Of a stretch of DNA of 64,000 bases, positions 6,740-15,603 are shown in pieces (the first letter of the stretch is position 1; the number at the start of each line of letters is the position of its first letter). The notes beneath the pieces are model-generated. The model ran no database searches. It saw nothing but the letters and a program-made list of their open reading frames with translations, and was not told the origin of the DNA. The position numbers and the translations under genes were made by a program. This DNA comes from Psychrobacillus psychrotolerans (GTDB lineage: Bacteria; Bacillota; Bacilli; Bacillales_A; Planococcaceae). The DNA is taken from contig NZ_FOXU01000002.1 of the NCBI RefSeq assembly GCF_900115805.1, positions 372,001 to 436,000 of the forward strand. Reading direction: 5' to 3'.

Positions 6740-9700
6740 CTATTCAATCATTAAAATCTCTTTAATATCCTGTTCTGTCATTGCAGACAAAGTATCCTCC
6801 CCTGAGTGAATGACCTCATCAATGAGGCCTTGTTTTTTATGTTGTAACTGAGTAATTTTTTCCTCTATCGTACCCTTAGCTATTAAACGTATGACATGAA
6901 CTTCGTTTACTTGACCCATTCGATGAGCACGATCAGCGGCCTGCTGCTCCACTGCTGGATTCCACCAGAGGTCATATAGAATAACTGTATCAGCTCCAGT
7001 TAAATTTAACCCAGTGCCTCCTGCTTTTAACGAAATGAGAAATAGATTCCCTTCTCCGTTGTTAAAGCGATCACATAATTCTACCCGTTCTTCAGATGGG
7101 GTTTGTCCATCTAAATAGAAGTAAGGAGTCCCCTCTCGTATAAGTCTCCCTCTAATAATTCCTAGCATCTGTGTAAACTGCGAAAAAATGAGCACTCTTC
7201 TCCCTGATATTCTGCACTCTTCTAGAAGCTCCATCAATTGTTCAAATTTAGCTGAACTTCCCTTGTAACCATCTACAAATAGAGCTGGATGACAACAAAG
7301 CTGTCGAAGCCTTGTTAAACCTGCTAATATTCTAATACGATTCCTTTGAAGATTCCCTTTTTTTAAATGCTTCAGTGCATCCTGTTTAAGTTCAGCCAAA
7401 TAAGCGGCATATAATGTCTTTTGTTCGACTTGTAATTCAGAGTAGAGCATTGTTTCTGTTTTCTTTGGTAATTCCTTCAATACATCCTGTTTCATCCGAC
7501 GCAAAATAAATGGTCGGACCCGTTTTGCAATATTTTCACGACTTAATTCACTAAAGGCTCTTCTTCCAGGTAATAGTTCGGGAAATACAACATGGAATAT
7601 AGACCAGAGCTCGTCTAATGTATTCTCGATTGGTGTTCCCGTTAGGGCAAATCGGAAATCTGCTTTGATCATTTTTACTGCTTTCGCTGTTTTGGTTACC
7701 GGATTTTTGAAGGCTTGGGCCTCATCTAAGAACAATGTATGAAAAAATCGTTCCCGGTACAGATCTGTATCCGATCGTAGCGTTGGATAAGAAGTAATTA
7801 TTACATCAGTATGTAAAGTGTGTCGCCACAAATCACTTCTTTTTGTCTTATTACCATCTATCACCTGCACCTGGATATGTGGAGTAAATTTTTTTAGCTC
7901 GTTCCTCCAATTGTATAATAGCGATGCAGGGCACACGATTAACACCGGTAAATTTCTCGCACGAATATCTGGAAGAACGGATTCAATAAAGGCAATACTT
8001 TGAAGGGTTTTTCCAAGTCCCATATCATCGGCGAGTATACCACCAAATTTGTATTTTGCCAGCAGCTGAAACCAACGAAAACCTACTTTTTGATAGTCTC
8101 TAAGTATCGTTTCCAGAGGTATAGCGCCATCCAATTCTGAGTTTTCAGGGTCATGTAAGTTTTTCATGAGCTTTGCAAATTTCTCACCAGGTTCTAATAG
8201 ATCACTTTGATCTAAAGCATCAATCATTTGCATCCCTTTTATTAACGGTATATGGATTTCATCGTCAAATGAATCCGACGTGATTCCCATATCAATAATA
8301 AAGCTTGATAATGCTTGATATTCAGGGGTTTCAAGTGAAACTAAGTTACCTCCTGGAATACGGTAAAATTTCCGTTTTTCTTCTATGGAGATCATCAATC
8401 GCTGAATTTCCTTCTCTGAAATATCTTTTAAATCGAATTTAAACTCTAACCAATCTGTTCGCTCTTTTACTTCTACTTTAATCCTCGGACCAATATATCC
8501 TCTTTGTACACGCAATTTAACTGCTGTCGAGGCATATATTTGGACCCACTTTTCCATACCAGATAGGACATGATATAAAAAGTGATACTCTGCCTCTTCA
8601 TCAAACAAGTAGAATCCCCCCGAGGTTTGAGAAAATCCACTTTCCATTAGCACATCGATAATCTTTTGTTCTTTATCCAACTGCCGTCTAATACCCGGAT
8701 AATGCATAACATCTGACTCTATCTCCTCACAAGGATTTATAACCAGGTGTCCATAATGAAATTCAAGTCCTGCAAGTATTCGATGCTTGACTCGGTCTAA
8801 AAACAGCTTTACCCGGAGTGGGGTTTCTCCCATTCTTTTAGAAATAGATTCTGCAATATGTACATACCCCAGCTTCATAAGCCCTGGTATGGTTTTCTCC
8901 ATAAAATAATCGATTTGGCTCTCTGATATGACTAATTCATGTTTTCCAGACTGATCAAGCATCTCTTTTAGTTCGGCAAGTCTTATACATTCTTCTGGAA
9001 GAAGCTTATACAAAATTCCCTGTGAGAATGCATATCCATAGCCTTTCAACACAACAATTTGATCAAGTCCCTCCACATTCAGTTGGTAATTGGTCCTCTT
9101 CGTTTCATCAAAGGCAAAACGGAGTGGAAGATCTCTTCCAAACTTCACCCCACTATATTTCCTTTCCCCGTGAACGAATCGAACTAATGGCGCTTCTGTT
9201 AACAACGGGACTAACTGATCCCAGTCGGATGCTGAGATGAGTAAGGTATCTGCGTGGAGGGATTGCTCATGCTGCCCTTTTAATAACAGCTGAAGCACGG
9301 CATCTGATTCTTTTGGAAAGCTATATATCTCGGGAGCATAGTATTGTTCTGAGGCATATTCAAATGGCTCTTGTCTCTCCAAATTACGAAGAAAATCTTT
9401 CATGTTAGAAATACTATATAAACTATTTGTACCCACCTTTACCTGAATGCCAATTCCGTTATCCCAGCCATCAACTAGTGGTAATAGATGACATATAAAT
9501 TCAATATGTAATGTTTGTCTTTTATCAAAATGTAGCTGTTTTGCTGTAGGGTGCACAGATCTGTTTTCAAACAAATCAAGCATTCTTGATGCCAGACGCT
9601 CTTCTGTTTCCTTTTCCTCTACTACAAAGAGCACTGCTGCAATATGCTGACAATATGTTTTAACAAATCCTATAGGCGGACAAGTACAAGTACCTCCAAC

Positions 9701-9886
9701 CTTCCCCTCAATATCTGCTACTACCATAACTTCCACATCATCGACTGCATGTACAGTCGCTTTTATGATATCTGGTTGAAAAGAATGCACATGTACTTTT
9801 CCAGCTTGATAATAAGATTTACCCTTTTTAAAAGCGGTAACCCCACATAATTGCTTTATCTTTGCTTCATTCATCGAAAAATTCAT
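6740..9886 (-). CDS. SWIM zinc-finger SNF2-family helicase (DEAD/DEAH-box)
   Basis: A 1048-residue Swi2/Snf2-type ATPase, expected to translocate on double-stranded DNA and remodel protein-DNA complexes. A SWIM zinc motif is near residues 55-80 (CTCPPIGF then YCQH). A long linker domain (SNF2-associated, ~100-570) follows. The helicase core starts with Walker A DDMGLGKT at ~618, DEAQ box LFLDEAQAFKN at ~720, LTGTPIEN, and the C-terminal lobe with LISLKAGGTGLNLTGAD and QAADRAHRMGQ. Length and domain order match bacterial SWIM-SNF2 proteins such as B. subtilis YwqA. AAGGAT lies six bases before the ATG. It is monocistronic, with its own terminator. Confidence 0.93.
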   Translation of the reverse strand: MNFSMNEAKIKQLCGVTAFKKGKSYYQAGKVHVHSFQPDIIKATVHAVDDVEVMVVADIEGKVGGTCTCPPIGFVKTYCQHIAAVLFVVEEKETEERLASRMLDLFENRSVHPTAKQLHFDKRQTLHIEFICHLLPLVDGWDNGIGIQVKVGTNSLYSISNMKDFLRNLERQEPFEYASEQYYAPEIYSFPKESDAVLQLLLKGQHEQSLHADTLLISASDWDQLVPLLTEAPLVRFVHGERKYSGVKFGRDLPLRFAFDETKRTNYQLNVEGLDQIVVLKGYGYAFSQGILYKLLPEECIRLAELKEMLDQSGKHELVISESQIDYFMEKTIPGLMKLGYVHIAESISKRMGETPLRVKLFLDRVKHRILAGLEFHYGHLVINPCEEIESDVMHYPGIRRQLDKEQKIIDVLMESGFSQTSGGFYLFDEEAEYHFLYHVLSGMEKWVQIYASTAVKLRVQRGYIGPRIKVEVKERTDWLEFKFDLKDISEKEIQRLMISIEEKRKFYRIPGGNLVSLETPEYQALSSFIIDMGITSDSFDDEIHIPLIKGMQMIDALDQSDLLEPGEKFAKLMKNLHDPENSELDGAIPLETILRDYQKVGFRWFQLLAKYKFGGILADDMGLGKTLQSIAFIESVLPDIRARNLPVLIVCPASLLYNWRNELKKFTPHIQVQVIDGNKTKRSDLWRHTLHTDVIITSYPTLRSDTDLYRERFFHTLFLDEAQAFKNPVTKTAKAVKMIKADFRFALTGTPIENTLDELWSIFHVVFPELLPGRRAFSELSRENIAKRVRPFILRRMKQDVLKELPKKTETMLYSELQVEQKTLYAAYLAELKQDALKHLKKGNLQRNRIRILAGLTRLRQLCCHPALFVDGYKGSSAKFEQLMELLEECRISGRRVLIFSQFTQMLGIIRGRLIREGTPYFYLDGQTPSEERVELCDRFNNGEGNLFLISLKAGGTGLNLTGADTVILYDLWWNPAVEQQAADRAHRMGQVNEVHVIRLIAKGTIEEKITQLQHKKQGLIDEVIHSGEDTLSAMTEQDIKEILMIE

Positions 9887-10006
9887 TGTGTATCCTTTCT
9901 CGATCTTCCCTAAATTATTTCTGTTGATCGGATAGTTGTTGGCTTTTTACTTTATATTAACATATCCCTCCTGCCTACTCTGAAAATCGACTAGTAAAGT
10001 GCTATA

Positions 10007-10041
10007 TAAAAAAACCTTCTAGATTTGAGCTCTAGAAGGTT
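10007..10041 (-). terminator. Intrinsic terminator after the CorC-like gene
   Basis: Perfect 11-bp stem AACCTTCTAGA/TCTAGAAGGTT, seven-base loop, followed leftward by seven T. Confidence 0.9.
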
Positions 10042-10064
10042 CAATATTATTCACTTGCATGGTA

Positions 10065-11366
10065 TTAAGAAGGTATTTTTATCGCTTCAATAAAATGTAT
10101 TTGATGACCATCTTTTTCGTAAATAGAGAATTTATAGCCATTATACTCAACCTGTTTATCCATTAACAGGTCCATATTTTGCGTGTAATACCAACCACCA
10201 AATGTATCAACATCTGGATTTTCTAACTCAATTTTCAAAAGTTTCGCTACATCGTCTAGTAGTACTTTTGAGTGTATTAGATAATGATCATCTTTTAGTT
10301 TGCGGATGTCCGCTATTTCATCTTCATCAAATTCATCACGAATCTCTCCAACTATTTCTTCAAGAATATCTTCTACTGTGACAAGACCAGAAGTACCACC
10401 ATACTCATCTAAAAGAATAGCAATATGCGTACGCTCTTTCTGCATTTTCAATAATAGGGAATTTATCGGTATAGTATCCATTGTATTTATGACAGGGTTT
10501 GTAAACCTTTCCATCGTAAATGTCTCCGCAGTAACCCGATTACTCATTCCCTGCGTCAAAAAGTCTTTAATATTTATAAAGCCGATTATATTATCATGGT
10601 CTCCATCATAAACAGGATAACGGGTGTAGCGCTCTTCGGAAATTAATGTAAGTACTTCATGGAATGTTGCATTCTTTTCAAAACCAATAATTTCAGTACG
10701 TGGCACCATAATCTCGCGAGCAATTCGATCATCAAATTCAAAGACATTATTCACATATTTCAATTCATTTTGGTTTATCTCACCACTTTTAAAGCTCTCT
10801 GCTAACAATAATCGCAGTTCCTCTTCGGTATGAGATAATTCATGTTCAGAAGCTGGCTTCATACCAAATAGACCTACTAAAATACGTGCGGAACCATTTA
10901 AGAACCAAATAAACGGGTATAAAATTCTATAAAAAATCATAATGGGCTTTGCAAAAAGAAGGGATACAGCTTCCGCCTTTTGAATTGCAACCGTTTTGGG
11001 CGCTAACTCCCCAACTACTACGTGTAAAAATGTTGCAATGGCAAACGCACCACCGATTGTAAAGTAATGAATATATTCAGTACTAATACCGATACCATTA
11101 AACAAAGGATGTAGGATGAATTCAAATGTCGATTCACCCACCATCCCAATACCAAGTGCTGTAACAGTAATTCCTAACTGACAGGCCGATAAGTATTCAT
11201 CTAGATGTGTGGTAACATGTTTTGCTGCAAGCGATCCTTTACGGCCCTCAGCCACAAGCTGATCTATTCTCGAATGCCTTACCTTAACGATTGCAAACTC
11301 TGTTGCAACAAAAAATCCTGTTAATGCTAATAAAATAATGAATATAGTTAAGTTTAATACGGTCAA
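10065..11366 (-). CDS. CNNM/CorC-family (HlyC) membrane protein, likely Mg2+ efflux (YhdP/MpfA-like)
   Basis: A 433-residue protein with an N-terminal DUF21/CNNM membrane domain (four hydrophobic spans, start LNLTIFIILLALTGFFVATE), a CBS pair (~200-330, VPRTEIIGFEKNATF, RYPVYDGDHDNIIGFI, DEYGGTSGLVTVEDILEEIVG) and a C-terminal CorC_HlyC transporter-associated domain. The family exports magnesium in Bacillus (MpfA/YhdP). The only in-frame start is TTG at 11366, because stop codons lie in frame nine bases and more upstream. Its AGGAGGTGA site is 31 bases away with a 21-base hairpin in between. A MerR-type regulator gene ends 35 bases upstream, as yhdQ precedes yhdP in B. subtilis, so the two probably form one operon. 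Confidence 0.9.
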   Translation of the reverse strand: MTVLNLTIFIILLALTGFFVATEFAIVKVRHSRIDQLVAEGRKGSLAAKHVTTHLDEYLSACQLGITVTALGIGMVGESTFEFILHPLFNGIGISTEYIHYFTIGGAFAIATFLHVVVGELAPKTVAIQKAEAVSLLFAKPIMIFYRILYPFIWFLNGSARILVGLFGMKPASEHELSHTEEELRLLLAESFKSGEINQNELKYVNNVFEFDDRIAREIMVPRTEIIGFEKNATFHEVLTLISEERYTRYPVYDGDHDNIIGFINIKDFLTQGMSNRVTAETFTMERFTNPVINTMDTIPINSLLLKMQKERTHIAILLDEYGGTSGLVTVEDILEEIVGEIRDEFDEDEIADIRKLKDDHYLIHSKVLLDDVAKLLKIELENPDVDTFGGWYYTQNMDLLMDKQVEYNGYKFSIYEKDGHQIHFIEAIKIPS

Positions 11367-11372
11367 TAAGTT

Positions 11373-11404
11373 GTCTTACTATAATAGTAAGACTTCACCT
11401 CCTA
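11373..11404 (-). promoter_or_regulatory. Ribosome site separated from the CorC start by a hairpin
   Basis: On the minus strand the order is TAGGAGGTGA (the TAG is the stop of the MerR gene), then GTCTTACTA-TTA-TAGTAAGAC (11393-11373, a perfect 9-bp stem), then AACTTA and the TTG start at 11366. The linear gap from AGGAGG to TTG is 31 bases; with the 21-base hairpin folded it falls to about ten. The hairpin could also be an operator for the MerR protein, whose own promoter contains the related core ACTATTATA. Confidence 0.55.
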
Positions 11405-11821
11405 AGTGATAAGTAAAAGTAAAGATTGCATTAGCGCAACGCTTTCTGATGAAACTTTTTGTTTTATATTGTGTTGAGTAGCTTTTTCCTCTGAATTAAT
11501 CTGTTCTATTAAATGAGTAACTTCTTTTTCTAAATATTGCATTTGTAAACGTAACTCCTGAATATCAACCTCTTCAACTTGAACCTCTTCAAATTGTTTT
11601 TTGATAGCTTCCAAAGACATTCCAGAAGCTTTTTTCTCCTCAATTAATCGTAGTTTCTCGATCATTTCTATAGAGTAATAACGATAATTAGAAGCGGAAC
11701 GTTCAGCTTGTAGTAGGCCAAGCGTTGTATAATAATCTATTGTCCGTCTAGTTATACCTGTTTTTTCTGCTAATTCACCAATTCTTAGTTTTTCGATCCC
11801 AATTAGATCACTCCAAACCAT
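11402..11821 (-). CDS. MerR-family transcriptional regulator
   Basis: About 139 residues: a MerR helix-turn-helix and wing (LRIGELAEKTGITRRTIDYYTTLGLL, then NYRYYSIEMIEKL), then a long coiled-coil dimerisation helix (VDIQELRLQMQYLEKEVTHLIEQ). There are no cysteines suggesting a copper or mercury site. The start is uncertain. GTG at 11824 and ATG at 11821 lie only a few bases after the transcription start predicted from the promoter at 11836-11864, so they would be nearly leaderless; a GGAG at ~11812 could instead serve a non-ATG codon (ATT or ATC) further down, near the IEKLRIGEL motif that usually opens the domain. The gene lies upstream of the CorC-like gene, probably its target (inference). 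Confidence 0.85.
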   Translation of the reverse strand: MVWSDLIGIEKLRIGELAEKTGITRRTIDYYTTLGLLQAERSASNYRYYSIEMIEKLRLIEEKKASGMSLEAIKKQFEEVQVEEVDIQELRLQMQYLEKEVTHLIEQINSEEKATQHNIKQKVSSESVALMQSLLLLIT

Positions 11822-11835
11822 CACGTTATGGTTTA

Positions 11836-11864
11836 AGTATAATAGTAGTTAAGTATATAAGCAA
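11836..11864 (-). promoter_or_regulatory. Sigma-A promoter of the MerR-CorC operon
   Basis: TTGCTT (11864-11859), 17-base spacer, TATACT (11841-11836) on the minus strand. A direct repeat TTAAGTATA (plus strand, 11833 and 11849) overlaps it. The spacer is 17 bases rather than the 19 typical of MerR-activated promoters. Confidence 0.6.
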
Positions 11865-11952
11865 TTATTTAGTGTAGAAAATTACACAACCTATGTGTTC
11901 TTAAAAGAAAATATATTTTTCTACCCTTTAAACTTTGAAGAGAAATGTCTTT

Positions 11953-11977
11953 GTTTATGACAGGCTCTAATGGGTAA
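11953..11977 (+). promoter_or_regulatory. Sigma-B promoter of the second YflT-type stress gene
   Basis: GTTTAT at 11953-11958, 13-base spacer, GGGTAA at 11972-11977. This matches the sigma-B consensus with one change in the -35 box and is placed like the promoter at 3342-3367. Confidence 0.75.
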
Positions 11978-12015
11978 ATTAATAGCAATACTAAAAAATA
12001 TGGAGGTCTTTTAAA

Positions 12016-12489
12016 ATGGCAGATAAAAAATTTGTGGGATCATTTCTAACAGAACAGGAAGTATTAGACAAAATCAATGAACTAAAATTAGAAGGATATG
12101 TGGATGACGATATTTATGTCGTAACAGATGACAAGGAATCACTTTCAATCGTGCGAGGACAAACAGCTGTAGAGTTAGAATCTGTAGAAGGTAACTGGTT
12201 AGATAAATTCAAAGCATTTTTGATGGGTGATGAGCCAGTTCGTGCTGCCTTTAGTCAAATGGGATTTACTGATGAAGAGTCTGAACGTTATTATAGTGAA
12301 GTGAAAAATGGAGGAATTCTCCTGTATGTAGACAAGAACTATGGCGCTGTTTATGATAACTATATTAAAAATCAATCGGACTCTTCTTATGATGGAGATG
12401 AATTAGAAGGTCCTGGAGAACCCATCCGTGCAAAAGATGTAGAGAACCGTTTAAACCAATACCCGCTAAGTGACCGAGGAGAACGTTAA
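12016..12489 (+). CDS. General stress protein 17M-type (YflT-like)
   Basis: A 157-residue soluble protein, paralogous to the first 120 residues of the 3420-4280 product (shared DKINELKLEGYV, SLSIVRGQT, GNWLDKF, GDEPVRAAF, GFTDEES blocks) but without the DUF2382 domain; the C-terminus is a short charged tail. The family is sigma-B-induced in Bacillus and of unknown biochemical role. GGAGG lies before the ATG at moderate spacing and the promoter above is sigma-B type. It is followed by its own terminator. Confidence 0.87.
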   Translation: MADKKFVGSFLTEQEVLDKINELKLEGYVDDDIYVVTDDKESLSIVRGQTAVELESVEGNWLDKFKAFLMGDEPVRAAFSQMGFTDEESERYYSEVKNGGILLYVDKNYGAVYDNYIKNQSDSSYDGDELEGPGEPIRAKDVENRLNQYPLSDRGER

Positions 12490-12520
12490 TTTTTATATCG
12501 CGTTAGAAACTATCTGTTCT

Positions 12521-12556
12521 ATCCCTAAACTTTACATACTCGTTTAGGGATTTTTT
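12521..12556 (+). terminator. Intrinsic terminator after the stress gene
   Basis: Stem ATCCCTAAAC with GTTTAGGGAT around an 11-base loop, then six T. Confidence 0.9.
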
Positions 12557-12659
12557 GTATAGTATACGAACAAAATCTTCTTGTATCATATGCTCGTTTT
12601 TATATCTGTTTAATGATAAAATTAGTAGTAATAAATGCAGTATTACAAAGGGGATTCGT

Positions 12660-13940
12660 ATGAATATTAATGTAAATTATTCGGGGGATTATTCACAATT
12701 GGTTACACCTGAAGTGAAGAATCGACTAAACGCAATACATGAAGGGATACATACAAAATCAGCTGCTGGAGCTGACTTTTTAGGATGGGTTGATTGGCCA
12801 GGCAATATGAGTAATGAATTTCTTCAAGATATTCAAAATACAGCTGAACAAGTTCGTTCTACATCGGATGTCCTTGTCGTTATCGGAATTGGCGGATCTT
12901 ATCTAGGTTCTAAAGCGGTAATTGAAGCACTTTCGACACCATTTGAAACAAAAGAAGGTCTGGAAGTAATTTTTGCCGGTCAAATGGTCAGTGGAGAGTA
13001 CCTGAAACAATTGATGTCGTACTTAGATGGAAAAGAAGTGTCTTTAAATGTAATATCCAAGTCTGGTAAAACGACCGAACCAGCATTAGCATTCCGTTTT
13101 TTACAGCAATACATGGAAAAACGCTACGGTGAACAGGCAACATCTCGTATTATCGTCACTACAGATGAAGAAAAAGGTGCCCTTTTATCACTTGCAATTG
13201 AAAAGGGATATAAACGTTATGTCGTGCCAAATGATATTGGAGGTAGATATTCGGTATTTACGGCAGTTGGCTTACTTCCAATCGCGGCCGCAGGATATGA
13301 TATTGCAAAACTAATGGGCGGTGCTACAAAAGCACAAGAGGAATTCAATCTTGTTGATCCAACAACAAACAGTGCTATTCAGTATGCTATTATTCGTAAG
13401 CATTTGTATGATGCTGGTTATCCGGTCGAAATTATGGCAACCTTTGATGAAAAACTTCGCTATATTCAAGAATGGTGGAAGCAACTGTTTGGGGAAAGTG
13501 AAGGTAAAGAAGGTAAAGGTATCTTCCCTGCTTCCGTTGTCTATTCAACAGACCTGCACTCATTAGGCCAATACATTCAAGATGGAAAACGCATGTTATT
13601 TGAAACGTTTTTGACAGTTGAAAAAGCTAATGATGATTTAACTGTATTCGAGGCAGAAAATGATGGAGATGAACTAAACTATTTAAGTGGATTAACGCTT
13701 CATGAATTCAACCATGCTTGCCACGAAGCAACTGCTAGCGCTCACTTAGATGGCGGTGTACCACAAGTTTCCTTAACCATTGAGCAAATTGACGAGGAAC
13801 ATATCGGACATTTGTTGTATTTCTATATGATTTCATGTGCTTATAGCGCATACTTACTAGATATTAATCCCTTTGACCAACCTGGTGTGGAAGACTATAA
13901 GAATAATATCTTTAAAATTCTAAAAAAACCAGGTTACTAA
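12660..13940 (+). CDS. pgi: Glucose-6-phosphate isomerase
   Basis: A 426-residue PGI that interconverts glucose-6-phosphate and fructose-6-phosphate in glycolysis. Family marks: GIGGSYLG, the signature GGRYSVFTAVGLLPIA, GESEGKEGKG with the catalytic Glu, TDLHSLGQY with the catalytic His, and the C-terminal NPFDQPGVEDYK with the catalytic Lys. It ends about 20 residues earlier than B. subtilis Pgi. The phosphate-binding loop reads SKSGKTTEPA where nearly all PGIs have SGTTTE. The open frame reaches back to 12555, but AAAGGGG stands seven bases before the ATG at 12660, and upstream sequence belongs to the previous terminator. A terminator follows. Confidence 0.93.
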   Translation: MNINVNYSGDYSQLVTPEVKNRLNAIHEGIHTKSAAGADFLGWVDWPGNMSNEFLQDIQNTAEQVRSTSDVLVVIGIGGSYLGSKAVIEALSTPFETKEGLEVIFAGQMVSGEYLKQLMSYLDGKEVSLNVISKSGKTTEPALAFRFLQQYMEKRYGEQATSRIIVTTDEEKGALLSLAIEKGYKRYVVPNDIGGRYSVFTAVGLLPIAAAGYDIAKLMGGATKAQEEFNLVDPTTNSAIQYAIIRKHLYDAGYPVEIMATFDEKLRYIQEWWKQLFGESEGKEGKGIFPASVVYSTDLHSLGQYIQDGKRMLFETFLTVEKANDDLTVFEAENDGDELNYLSGLTLHEFNHACHEATASAHLDGGVPQVSLTIEQIDEEHIGHLLYFYMISCAYSAYLLDINPFDQPGVEDYKNNIFKILKKPGY

Positions 13941-13946
13941 TGGACT

Positions 13947-13975
13947 GAAGCTCTCTTTGTGAGAGCTTCTTTTTT
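13947..13975 (+). terminator. Intrinsic terminator after pgi
   Basis: Stem GAAGCTCTC/GAGAGCTTC with a five-base loop, followed by six T. Confidence 0.92.
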
Positions 13976-14156
13976 GATAAATGCAGTTATATGGCTCCAC
14001 ATATGAAATATTTGTAACGAAACTGTAACCTTCACGTACAACTCTTCTAGTACAGGGAATCGCATCTGTAATATATAGATGAGGAATATATTGCCACTAA
14101 GCCCCCTAACTTTTGCATGCTAAAATCAAGTTGCTCAAAAAACTAGGAGGTACACG

Positions 14157-15524
14157 ATGAAAAAGCAATTTGTTGCAACGACATTAATAGCGATTATCGG
14201 TTTAAGTACAATTGGCGGCTTTGCCCCTGTTAATATACAAAACATGCAAGTTTCGGCTGCTACAATAAACCCGCAGAACAATCAAGCAGCTGTGGAAGCG
14301 AAGGCGAACCAATTAATACAAACTGCAAAAAGTTTAATCGGTAAGGCTACTTATAGTAATACAGTTTATAAGCCAACATATCCATATAAATTCTCATGTG
14401 CGAGTTTCCTTATGTACATATTCGAGAAAAATGGAGTCGACCTTGCCACTTATAACGAAGACTATATGATGAAGCAAGGTACTTATGTTGCTAAAAGTCA
14501 GTTACAAAAAGGCGATCTTCTTTTCTTTGATAGCAGAGGAGGAAAGGTTCCAAATCACGTAGGTATGTATATAGGGGACAATAAAATAATTCAAATGGCA
14601 GACCCTACTCAAAAAATAGTTATTACAGATCTAGATAGCAAACCATATTATACGGATAGTTATATTACTGCCCGAAGAGTCCTACCTACACTACTTCCTT
14701 CTAATCCTGCAACCAAAGGAGATAGTATTGTAAGTAAAGCTTATATCTTAAAGGATAAAGTGACTATGGGTACTACTAATAATGCATCCTCGTTACGCTT
14801 TACTGCGACTGGATTTGTTGACCACATATATAAATCAAATGGCGTAACTTTAGGTACTACGAACTTAAAGGAGTTAATGAAAAAAGGTACGACAGTATCT
14901 AAAGCCAACTTAAAGAAAGGTGATTTAGTCTTCTTTAATGGGGTTACAGGATCTAGTACACCAACAATGGTAGGGATTTATGCGGGAGATCACCGTATCA
15001 TCGTTCCTAATTCAGATGGTGTTTTAACAAGAGTTCTATTTGTAGATTATTATGCTAAGCACTATATTACTGCAAAACGTGTTATCTCAGGAGGCACAAC
15101 TACTAGTGTAGCTGCTTCGGCTCCGACATCATCTACTACTCAGGTTGCTGATAAGGTTGTGAATTTCGCAACTAATCTAATGAGTAAAGCTAAATTTGGC
15201 TATTCATATAATGAAAGCACGTTAACTTTTACAAGTGCTGGATTTACGTATTATGTGTTTAAAGAACATGGAATAGACCTAAAGGATAAACTTGCTAGCG
15301 GACAAGCACAAGCAGGAACAGCCGTATCAAAAGCCAATCTTCAAAAGGGAGATCTTTTGTTCTTCTCTACCAATAATGGTGGTACTAAGATTACACAAAC
15401 AGGTATCTATGTTGGAAATAACGAATATTTAAGCCTTACTACTAAAGGTATTGTCATGAAAGATAAATTAGATTCTACTTTTGCTAAGCAAAATTACGTT
15501 TCTGCACGCCGAGTTTTAAAATAA
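14157..15524 (+). CDS. Secreted protein with three NlpC/P60-type domains, two apparently inactive
   Basis: A 455-residue exported protein. Residues 1-35 are a Sec signal peptide (MKKQF, hydrophobic core, VSAA cleavage region). Three repeats of an NlpC/P60 fold follow (~45-180, ~185-310, ~325-455), each with the QKGDLLFF or KKGDLVFF segment and ending in ARRVL/AKRVI. Domain 1 has the catalytic Cys (FSCASF, ~81) and His (NHVGMYIG, ~134). In domain 2 these positions read FTATGF and TMVGIYAG, and in domain 3 FTSAGF and TQTGIYVG, so both lack the nucleophile and the base. The family hydrolyses peptidoglycan stem peptides; the two inactive domains might bind wall. AGGAGG lies seven bases before the ATG. 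The gap before it (13976-14156) shows no clear promoter. Confidence 0.88.
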   Translation: MKKQFVATTLIAIIGLSTIGGFAPVNIQNMQVSAATINPQNNQAAVEAKANQLIQTAKSLIGKATYSNTVYKPTYPYKFSCASFLMYIFEKNGVDLATYNEDYMMKQGTYVAKSQLQKGDLLFFDSRGGKVPNHVGMYIGDNKIIQMADPTQKIVITDLDSKPYYTDSYITARRVLPTLLPSNPATKGDSIVSKAYILKDKVTMGTTNNASSLRFTATGFVDHIYKSNGVTLGTTNLKELMKKGTTVSKANLKKGDLVFFNGVTGSSTPTMVGIYAGDHRIIVPNSDGVLTRVLFVDYYAKHYITAKRVISGGTTTSVAASAPTSSTTQVADKVVNFATNLMSKAKFGYSYNESTLTFTSAGFTYYVFKEHGIDLKDKLASGQAQAGTAVSKANLQKGDLLFFSTNNGGTKITQTGIYVGNNEYLSLTTKGIVMKDKLDSTFAKQNYVSARRVLK

Positions 15525-15534
15525 GCCAAAATTC

Positions 15535-15569
15535 AAGCATTCATCGCAAACTGCGATGAATGCTTTTTT
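15535..15569 (+). terminator. Intrinsic terminator after the NlpC/P60 gene
   Basis: Perfect 14-bp stem AAGCATTCATCGCA with its complement around a four-base loop, then T-rich sequence. Confidence 0.93.
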
Positions 15570-15603
15570 GATTAGAATATCCAATGTGTGCACTTTCACA
15601 TTT

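Noticed and set aside
12600-12640. Sigma-B promoter for pgi from a GTTTAA at ~12608
   Set aside because: No GGGWAW box stands 12-15 bases downstream.
12555-12659. N-terminal extension of glucose-6-phosphate isomerase
   Set aside because: The extension would begin in the terminator of the previous gene; the ATG at 12660 has a well-spaced ribosome site and matches the family start.
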